From contig DHOP01000019.1 of assembly GCA_002407775.1 (NCBI GenBank), positions 1-27,572 on the forward strand: 27,572 nt of DNA. The letters run 5' to 3'. The DNA comes from Prevotella sp. UBA5387. Its GTDB lineage: Bacteria; Bacteroidota; Bacteroidia; Bacteroidales; Bacteroidaceae. Of this stretch, positions 21,959 to 27,572 are shown piece after piece. Made by a program: the position numbers and the translations under genes. The first letter of the stretch is position 1. The number at the start of each line of letters is the position of its first letter. Below the pieces are notes generated by a model, which saw nothing but the letters and a program-made list of their open reading frames with translations, did no database searches and was not told where the DNA came from.

Positions 21959-24427
21959 ATGAAGATTTCATATAAGTGGCTGAAGGAATATGTTGACTTC
22001 GACCTAACTCCCCAGGAAACCTCCGACGCATTGACGTCAACTGGTCTAGAGGTGGATGCTCTTGAAGAGGTTCAGGCAGTTAGAGGTGGGCTGAAAGGCC
22101 TTTACGTAGGTAAGGTTTTGACCTGCGAGCTACATCCAAACAGCGACCATTTGCATGTTACAACCGTCGATTTGGGCAAGAACGAGCCACAGCAGATAGT
22201 CTGTGGCGCACCCAATGTTGCTGCCGGACAAAAGGTAATCGTGGCCGACTTGGACTGTATCCTCTATGATGGAGACAAAGAATTTGTCATCAAGAAGTCG
22301 CGTCTACGTGGCGTTGACAGCTACGGAATGATCTGTGCAGAGGATGAAATTGGCATCGGCACTGACCATGCAGGTATCATTGTGCTCCCTGAGGATGCTG
22401 TAGTAGGCACACCTGCTGCTGAATATTACCACTTGGAAAGCGACTGGATGATTGAAATCGACATCACAGCCAACCGTGCCGACGCATTGAGTCACTATGG
22501 CGTGGCACGCGATCTTTATGCCTGGCTACTGCAACGCGGCTATAAGACTTCACTTCATCGTCCCGATTGTTCTAAGTTCAACGTTGACAACGAGGACCTG
22601 ACAATCGATGTTGAGATCGAGAATAATGCTGCTTGCAAGCGCTATACCTGCGTAACCGTTACCGATTGCGAGGTGAAGGATAGTCCCAAATGGATGCAGG
22701 ACAAGCTTATTGCCGTAGGTCTGCGCCCTATCAATAATATTGTAGATATCACCAACTATATCATGCTTGCCTATGGCCAACCCATGCACACATTTGATGC
22801 AGACATGGTTGAAGGGCACAAGATTGTGGTTCGCACGCAGCCAGAGGGCACGAAGTTCGTTACTCTGGACGGCGAGGAACACACCCTTGGAGAGCATGAC
22901 CTGAGCATTTGCAATGCTGAGGAACCGATGTGTATCGCTGGTATCTTCGGCGGAAAGGGTTCTGGAACCTACGATACCACACGCAACGTGGTGTTGGAGA
23001 GCGCCTATTTCCATCCAACATGGATTCGCAAGAGCGCCCGCCGTCATGGACTGAGCACCGATTCAAGCTTCCGTTTTGAGCGAGGCGTTGACCCAAATGG
23101 TCAGGTTTATGCACTCAAGCAGGCAGCCATACTTTGCAAGGAGTTGGCTGGCGGTAAGGTATCCATGCAGGTGAAGGATGTTTATCCTGACCCAATGCCC
23201 GACTTTAAAGTCGATTTGAAATACGAATATTGCGACCGTCTTATTGGCAAACACCTCGGTGCAGACACCATCAAGAGCATCGCCCAGAGCCTTGATATGC
23301 GCATTGACGCGGAGGATGCCGAGGGATTACAACTCTCTGTACCCGCTTATCGCGTGGACGTGCAGCGTCCTTGTGATGTGGTAGAGGATATCCTGCGCAT
23401 CTACGGCTATAACAATGTAGAGATGCCGTCACAGCTTCACTCCTCACTGACTATAGAGGAGCCCACCGATCGTGAGCACAAACTGGAGAACCTGATCGGC
23501 GAACAGCTTGTAGGTAGTGGATTTAACGAGATTCTTAATAACTCGCTCTCTAAGCAAAGCTATTACCAAGGCGACGACTACAACGCCTATACATGGGCAA
23601 ATACCGCTAAGGTGATGAATCCATTGAGTGCTGATCTCGGTGTAATGCGCCAGACATTGCTCTTCGGAGGGTTGGAGTCTTTGGTACGCAACATCAATCG
23701 CAAGCGCACCAATCTGAAGTTCTTCGAGTACGGAAACGTCTATCGTTATGACCCCGAGAAGGATGATCACGATGCTTCTATCAAGGCGTACACCCAGGAG
23801 TACCACCTTGGCTTGTGGATAACCGGCAAGCGCATAGAGGGTTCATGGGCTCATCCCGACGAGCCAACATCATTCTATGAGTTAAAAGCTTATGTGGAGA
23901 ATATCCTTCTTCGGGCAGGTGTTTCAAAGGGAATGATTGTATCGGAGAAGACAGAAAATAATATCTTCGCCTATGGATTGACACTTCGTAACCGCGGTGG
24001 CAAGGTATTTGTCGAGTTTGGCCAGCTTGCAAAAAAAGTGCTTCACGCGTTCGATATTGACAATGACGTGTACTATGCCGAGATCAATTGGGCAAGCATT
24101 TTGAAGGCTATCAAGAAGAATAAGGTTGAGTTCACCGAACTAAACAAGTTCCCAATCGTGAGCCGCGACCTTGCTTTGCTATTGGACGACAATGTGGAGT
24201 TTGCTCAGATTGAGCAGATCGCCTTCCAAACAGAGAAGAAACTATTGAAGCGAGTAGAGCTCTTCGATGTATACCAGGGCAAGAACCTGCCTGCCGGAAA
24301 GAAGAGTTACGCTGTAAACTTCATCCTTGAGGACGAGGAGAAGACATTGAACGACAAACAGATCGATGCCATCATGCAGAAGCTCATCAAGAACTTGACG
24401 GGCAAACTGGGTGCCGAACTGCGCTAA
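21959..24427 (+). CDS. pheT: Phenylalanyl-tRNA synthetase beta subunit
   Basis: Beta subunit of the cytoplasmic heterotetrameric PheRS, which charges tRNA-Phe together with PheS. The 822-residue product is full length. Landmarks in order are MKISYKWLKEYVDFDLTP and the tRNA-binding domain (about 40-150) with VGKVLTCELHPNSDHLHV and IVCGAPNV. Then come the B3/B4 editing domain (about 210-390; RPINNIVDITNYIMLAYGQP, MHTFDAD and GGKGSGTYDTTRNVVLESAYF), the B5 domain (about 410-480) and the catalytic-like core, with FEYGNVYRYD. The C-terminal FDX-ACB anticodon-binding domain (about 730-822) contains FPIVSRDLALLLDDNVEF and ends with KLGAELR. The gene for the alpha subunit (pheS) is not next to it, as is common in Bacteroidota. 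It has its own promoter and is followed 38 nt later by yebC. Confidence 0.97.
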   Translation: MKISYKWLKEYVDFDLTPQETSDALTSTGLEVDALEEVQAVRGGLKGLYVGKVLTCELHPNSDHLHVTTVDLGKNEPQQIVCGAPNVAAGQKVIVADLDCILYDGDKEFVIKKSRLRGVDSYGMICAEDEIGIGTDHAGIIVLPEDAVVGTPAAEYYHLESDWMIEIDITANRADALSHYGVARDLYAWLLQRGYKTSLHRPDCSKFNVDNEDLTIDVEIENNAACKRYTCVTVTDCEVKDSPKWMQDKLIAVGLRPINNIVDITNYIMLAYGQPMHTFDADMVEGHKIVVRTQPEGTKFVTLDGEEHTLGEHDLSICNAEEPMCIAGIFGGKGSGTYDTTRNVVLESAYFHPTWIRKSARRHGLSTDSSFRFERGVDPNGQVYALKQAAILCKELAGGKVSMQVKDVYPDPMPDFKVDLKYEYCDRLIGKHLGADTIKSIAQSLDMRIDAEDAEGLQLSVPAYRVDVQRPCDVVEDILRIYGYNNVEMPSQLHSSLTIEEPTDREHKLENLIGEQLVGSGFNEILNNSLSKQSYYQGDDYNAYTWANTAKVMNPLSADLGVMRQTLLFGGLESLVRNINRKRTNLKFFEYGNVYRYDPEKDDHDASIKAYTQEYHLGLWITGKRIEGSWAHPDEPTSFYELKAYVENILLRAGVSKGMIVSEKTENNIFAYGLTLRNRGGKVFVEFGQLAKKVLHAFDIDNDVYYAEINWASILKAIKKNKVEFTELNKFPIVSRDLALLLDDNVEFAQIEQIAFQTEKKLLKRVELFDVYQGKNLPAGKKSYAVNFILEDEEKTLNDKQIDAIMQKLIKNLTGKLGAELR

Positions 24428-24465
24428 CATTTGATTAGAACATAACAATAAAAATAATTATTCCG

Positions 24466-25191
24466 ATGGGAAGAGCATTTGAATATCGTAAAGCTACGAA
24501 ACTGAAGAGGTGGGGACACATGGCCCGCACCTTCACGAAAATTGGTAAGGAGATTACCATAGCGGTTCAAGGCGGTGGACCCGAACCAGAGAACAACCCA
24601 ACGCTTCGTGCCATTATCGCCACTGCCAAGCGTGAGAACATGCCGAAGGACAACATCGAGCGTGCCATCAAGAATGCAACGGGCAAGGATAAGAGCGATT
24701 ACAAGCACGTGAGTTATGAGGGCTACGGCCCCCACGGCATTGCCATCTTCGTGGATACCTTGACCGACAACACCACCCGTACAGTGGGCGATGTACGCTC
24801 AGTTTTCAACAAGTTTGACGGCAATCTTGGAACAACCGGCTCTCTGAGCTTCCTTTTCGACCACAAGGCTGTGTTCACATTCAAGAAGAAGGATGACGTT
24901 GACATGGAAGATCTCATTCTTGAACTTATTGACTATGGAGTGGAAGAGGATTTCGATGTGGACGATGAAGAGGGTGAAGTAACCATCTATGGTGAGCCGA
25001 CAAGTTTTGGAGACATCCAGAAGCACTTGGAGGAAGCCGGATTTGAGATTACCTCTGCCGAGTTCACCTATATCCCCAACGACTTGAAGGACGTCACGCC
25101 CGAACAGCGTGAGACCATCGACAAGATGATCGAGAAGCTGGAAGACTTCGATGATGTGCAGGATGTCTATACCAACATGAAGCCCGAGTAA
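24466..25191 (+). CDS. yebC: YebC/PmpR-family protein (translation or transcription regulator)
   Basis: Member of the YebC/PmpR/TACO1 family, described both as DNA-binding regulators and as factors that help ribosomes through difficult stretches. The 241-residue product starts MGRAFEYRKATKLKRWGHMA, the usual Bacteroidota N-terminus. It continues with the conserved FTKIGKEI, NPTLRAIIATAKRENMPKDN and YEGYGPHGIAIFVDTLTDN, then TGSLSFLFD and the C-terminal domain ending DVQDVYTNMKPE. Length is normal. It is 38 nt downstream of pheT with no intervening terminator, and a strong terminator follows it. The family is certain; its molecular role in this organism is not. Confidence 0.95.
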   Translation: MGRAFEYRKATKLKRWGHMARTFTKIGKEITIAVQGGGPEPENNPTLRAIIATAKRENMPKDNIERAIKNATGKDKSDYKHVSYEGYGPHGIAIFVDTLTDNTTRTVGDVRSVFNKFDGNLGTTGSLSFLFDHKAVFTFKKKDDVDMEDLILELIDYGVEEDFDVDDEEGEVTIYGEPTSFGDIQKHLEEAGFEITSAEFTYIPNDLKDVTPEQRETIDKMIEKLEDFDDVQDVYTNMKPE

Positions 25192-25222
25192 CCTTACGCT
25201 ACTTAATTTAGAACAAATCATT

Positions 25223-25258
25223 ATCAGCTCCGAACACCATGGCGGGGCTGATTTTTTT
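25223..25258 (+). terminator. Intrinsic terminator after yebC
   Basis: ATCAGCTCC (25223-25231) pairs with GGGGCTGAT (25244-25252), with one G-U pair, and is followed directly by a run of T to 25258. It closes the pheT-yebC transcript. Confidence 0.85.
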
Positions 25259-25261
25259 ATG

Positions 25262-25432
25262 CCTCTCCTTATCTTTCCCTCACGCAGAGTTACGGAGTGA
25301 AAGGAGAGGGGAACCCCTATGGCGTTCAAATACTTCATATCACAGGTGTCTCAGATAGTTCCATCAGTGAGCGTGGACGATGGTTTCCTCCTTTCACTCT
25401 TTTACTCTGCGTGATCTTTTACTCTGCGTGAG
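25262..25432. repeat. Composite inverted-repeat region built on CTCACGCAGAGT
   Basis: CTCACGCAGAGT at 25279-25290 has two inverted copies, ACTCTGCGTGA (25404-25414) and ACTCTGCGTGAG (25421-25432). The first copy is enclosed by CCTCTCCTT (25262-25270) and AAGGAGAGG (25301-25309). A further GGCGTTACGGAGTGACGAG segment near 25538-25556 echoes TTACGGAGTGAAAGGAG near 25290-25306. No protein is encoded. This looks like a decayed dispersed repeat of the kind seen between Bacteroidota genes. Confidence 0.5.
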
Positions 25433-25612
25433 AAAAAGGGAGCGCAGGGCTATGTGTTTCTCGCGCGCGGAGCCGCGGAATGAAAAGAGAAGGCAATGCA
25501 TACTTTATACAACATTGAACAAGAGGAAGGTCTATGGCGTTACGGAGTGACGAGAGACGAAGCTCAAATATACTACCTACTCAATTCGTTTTAGCACCTT
25601 TTTTAAGTTTTT
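25433..25612. other. Non-coding spacer after the composite repeats
   Basis: No coding frame. It holds a short CG-rich stretch (CTCGCGCGCGGAGCCGCGG, around 25463-25481) and the GGCGTTACGGAGTGACGAG echo of the upstream repeat. An AT-rich approach to the next promoter follows. Confidence 0.35.
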
Positions 25613-25644
25613 TTTGTCGGTTCAAAGTGTTTTATTTAGTTTTG
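25613..25644 (+). promoter_or_regulatory. Bacteroidota-type promoter for the LRR gene
   Basis: TTTG (25613-25616), a 20-nt spacer and TAGTTTTG (25637-25644) fit the consensus exactly. The predicted leader is about 145 nt long, to the ATG at 25797. An intact promoter suggests the gene was functional recently. Confidence 0.6.
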
Positions 25645-25796
25645 CAATGTTGATACGGCTATTGTAGGGTCGGTGACGCATCTTATATGTTTCTTAAGTC
25701 CTTAATAATGATGGATGATGGTGTGTGTCCCACGTCTTTCACTCTTATTAAATGCTTAGACGAAAACTATCTATCCTTATTTAATATACTAATAAA

Positions 25797-26484
25797 ATGA
25801 AGAAACTTTTTGTATTACTACTCCTTGCATTCTTCTCTATCGGTCCATGTTTTTGCCCAGGACGTAACCATCGATGGGTTGGGATATTCACTCCTGAGTG
25901 ATGGAACTGCATACGTTTCCACTTTTCAAGACGCTACTCTTACCGGTGCAATAACCATTCCATCAAGTATTACGAGCGATACAACTACATACCAAGTTAT
26001 TGCCCTTGGGAACAATTGTTTCGATTCTTGCACGAAGATTACTTCAGTAAAGCTTCCTGTTGGTATTAAGTATTTGGGTGATCGTTGTTTCTATGGATGT
26101 TCGGCTTTGGAATCTTGCAATATCTCAAACACTGTAATTGAAATAGGAAATGGATGTTCTGTGAAATACATAGATCATGCTTTCCCGGGGGGTATAAATC
26201 TTGAGAAGATAATTTGTCATTGGACTTCGTTGAGTGATTTAGAATTGAATGGTAATATGTTTCAAGATGTTCCAACTTCTTTAGTATTTCTATTAGTGCC
26301 CAAAGGAACTAGTTATATGTATAAATCGACCTTTCCATGGTCGGAATTCGGTAATGTCATAGAACAGGATAGTAGTACAATTGTGAACCAATGGGAGTTA
26401 CCCTCCATTACTTATAAGGATAAAAAGCTAACTATTGAGACAGCAACTGAGGGCGCAAATGTACATTATGACATTACGCTTTGA
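25797..26484 (+). pseudogene. BspA-type leucine-rich-repeat secreted protein, frameshifted in the signal peptide
   Basis: Secreted surface protein of the BspA-like LRR_5 kind, broken near its start. The ATG at 25797 begins a good signal peptide (MKKLFVLLLLAFFSIGPC) but this frame then runs into a stop about 35 codons in. The body of the protein continues in the next frame (FAQDVTIDGLGYSLLSDG...). Removing one T from the five at 25850-25854 would give ...GPCFAQDVTIDG, a normal signal-peptidase site. The rest has LRR_5 features: IPSSI, ALGNNCFDSCTKITSVKLP and YLGDRCFYGCSALESCNIS, then the usual LVPKGTSYMYKSTFPWSEFGNV tail. The C-terminus stops at GANVHYDITL, inside what resembles a chitobiase-C-like domain, so the 3' end is also short. 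It could be a true pseudogene, a switchable gene or a base-calling error in the T run. Confidence 0.7.
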
Positions 26485-26568
26485 GCGAGACACAAAGTAT
26501 AGTTGTGTAGATAGAGAGACATCTTATAAAAAAATAATCTAAACTACATAACTCTAGGAGGTGGAATC

Positions 26569-26600
26569 AATTAGCCCAGGGTGCAAGCCCTGGGTTAATT
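26569..26600. repeat. Hairpin sharing its core with the 14899-14928 terminator
   Basis: AATTAGCCCAGGG (26569-26581) pairs with CCCTGGGTTAATT (26588-26600) through 13 bp with one G-U, around TGCAAG. The core AGCCCAGGGT-N3/4-AGCCCTGGG is shared with the hairpin 11.7 kb upstream. No T run follows, so it is a weak terminator and more likely a member of a dispersed hairpin family. Confidence 0.55.
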
Positions 26601-26705
26601 CGTAGATGGGGTAAGTGAGAAGTGCTGAAAGTGCGATATCATTCTATTCATTTAAAAATGTAACGAAGCTATGTGTCAATTTTCGGAGGCATCATATTTT
26701 TAAGG

Positions 26706-26745
26706 TTTCATCATTTCATCTTTTCATGTTTTCATTATTTCATTG
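26706..26745. repeat. Perfectly phased 8-bp microsatellite, TTTCATNN x5
   Basis: TTTCAT starts at 26706, 26714, 26722, 26730 and 26738, exactly 8 bp apart, with two variable bases per unit. It lies about 90 bp upstream of the rpsP -7 element in otherwise featureless AT-rich sequence (26601-26832). Confidence 0.65.
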
Positions 26746-26832
26746 TTTAATATTCCAACCGGGTTCCTTAAATATTCTTAACACATTGACAAAAAGTTGA
26801 GACATAATGAGATAGGTGTGGTTTAATTATAG

Positions 26833-26840
26833 TACCTTTG
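26833..26840 (+). promoter_or_regulatory. -7 element for rpsP
   Basis: TACCTTTG (26833-26840) fits TAnnTTTG. No TTTG is present at the usual -33 position. The predicted start near 26847 gives a leader of about 53 nt. Confidence 0.5.
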
Positions 26841-26845
26841 CAGCC

Positions 26846-26864
26846 GCTGTCACGAGATGGCAGC
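26846..26864 (+). promoter_or_regulatory. Hairpin at the 5' end of the rpsP leader
   Basis: GCTGTC (26846-26851) pairs with GGCAGC (26859-26864) around ACGAGAT, with one G-U pair. It begins almost exactly at the predicted transcription start, where it could protect the mRNA or act in ribosomal-protein feedback. Neither role can be shown from sequence. Confidence 0.4.
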
Positions 26865-26899
26865 AATAATTCAAACCTCAATAAAGTTTAAACAAAAAA

Positions 26900-27484
26900 A
26901 TGGCAACAAAGATTAGATTGCAGCGTGGCGGTCACAAGAACTATGCGTTCTACCGTGTCGTTATCGCAGATTCAAGAGCTCCACGTGATGGACGATTCGT
27001 TGAGAAGATTGGTACTTACAACCCTAACACCAAGCCTTCTACTGTGGATTTGGATTTCGAGCGTGCTCTTTACTGGGTGGAGTGTGGCGCACAGCCCACA
27101 GACACCGTACGCAACATTCTTAAGAATGAGGGCGTTTACATGATGAAGCACCTCAAGGGTGGTGTAGCTAAGGGTGCCTTTGACGAGGCCGCTTGCCAGC
27201 AGAAGTTTGATGCTTGGAAGTCTGGTAAGGACGAGAAGTATGCTGCTATGCTAAGCGCTACCGAGAAGAGTCGTAAAGAGGCTGCCGCTAAGGAGTTAGA
27301 GCAAGAGAAGAGAGCCAACGAGGCTATGGCCAAGAAGGTTGCCGAGAAGAATGCCGAGGCTGCTGCCGCAGAGGCAGAAGTAGAGGCAGAAGCAGAGGCT
27401 GCTGCAGAAGAGACCGCTGAAAACGTGGAGGAAGCTCCAGTTGAGGCACCTGCTGCTGAGACTGAGGCTCCCGCAGAGGCATAA
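26900..27484 (+). CDS. rpsP: 30S ribosomal protein S16 with long C-terminal extension
   Basis: Ribosomal protein S16, part of the small-subunit body. The conserved domain occupies about residues 1-85: MATKIRLQRGGHKNYAFYRV, VIADSRAPRDGRFVEKIGTYNP and ALYWVECGAQPTDTVRNIL. The product is 194 residues, whereas S16 is about 80-90 in most bacteria. The remaining half begins with a Lys/Glu-rich, probably helical region (about 100-150) and ends in a low-complexity Ala/Glu/Pro tail. Such extensions are known in Bacteroidota S16. The start has an A-rich context (aaacaaaaaaATG). The usual partners rimM, trmD and rplS are not next to it within the window, although only 88 nt remain downstream. Confidence 0.97.
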   Translation: MATKIRLQRGGHKNYAFYRVVIADSRAPRDGRFVEKIGTYNPNTKPSTVDLDFERALYWVECGAQPTDTVRNILKNEGVYMMKHLKGGVAKGAFDEAACQQKFDAWKSGKDEKYAAMLSATEKSRKEAAAKELEQEKRANEAMAKKVAEKNAEAAAAEAEVEAEAEAAAEETAENVEEAPVEAPAAETEAPAEA

Positions 27485-27572
27485 GCTCTCTATTTCGTAT
27501 TCCATCTCTCGCATCATGATGATGTGGACGAGTGGAAACAACAACTATCAAGAGGGTGTGTCAAAACAGGCA
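27485..27572. other. Sequence after rpsP, cut by the window edge
   Basis: No gene is visible. The last bases, GAGGGTGTGTCAAAACAGGC (from about 27552), look like the left arm of an inverted repeat or a mobile-element end, but the matching arm would lie outside the window. Confidence 0.25.

Noticed and set aside
26615..26800. 61-codon + strand frame upstream of rpsP
   Set aside because: It consists of low-complexity Phe/Ser/His codons across the TTTCAT microsatellite, with no family resemblance.

Overview
The window is a chromosomal segment from a Bacteroidota species, most likely a Prevotella/Segatella-type member of the Bacteroidales. The evidence is a SusC/SusD polysaccharide utilisation locus (PUL), several promoters of the Bacteroidota form TTTG-N19/20-TAnnTTTG, A-rich start sites without Shine-Dalgarno sequences, a BACON-domain lipoprotein, a BspA-type leucine-rich-repeat gene, and an S16 ribosomal protein with a long acidic/alanine tail. 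No tRNA, rRNA, CRISPR array, transposase, integrase or phage gene was recognised.

Left part (about 1-12,240): a six-gene beta-glucan PUL on the + strand. Order: SusC-like TonB-dependent transporter, SusD-like lipoprotein, a multidomain surface glycan-binding lipoprotein, a GH16 endo-glucanase lipoprotein, a GH5 glucanase and a GH3 beta-glucosidase. The inferred flow is surface cutting by GH16, capture and import by the binding proteins and SusCD, then periplasmic breakdown to glucose by GH5 and GH3. The GH16 motif together with a BglC-like GH5 and a GH3 points to beta-1,3 or mixed-linkage beta-glucan, but the exact linkage cannot be read from sequence. An intrinsic terminator between the binding-protein genes and the enzyme genes suggests internal attenuation. 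No PUL regulator lies in the window.

Middle non-coding stretch (about 12,011-13,311): this holds the PUL end structures and a likely minus-strand small RNA of about 250 nt, with a full Bacteroidota promoter, a GNRA-capped hairpin and an intrinsic terminator. It also holds an isolated inverted repeat about 80 bp upstream of that RNA and three 19-bp dyads spaced exactly 22 bp apart. A separate promoter then drives a FetA/FetB-like ABC pair whose ATPase is degenerate at nearly every catalytic motif.

Right part: a minus-strand group (AEC transporter, a transpeptidase-only penicillin-binding protein, a tandem GT2 glycosyltransferase) converges on the FetAB pair at a strong bidirectional terminator. 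A + strand housekeeping run follows: rarA (possibly leaderless), a D-2-hydroxyacid dehydrogenase, a TRIC/UPF0126 membrane protein, then pheT and yebC. Next comes a repeat-rich spacer with a broken BspA-type LRR gene (single-base frameshift inside its signal peptide), an 8-bp x5 microsatellite, and rpsP at the right end.
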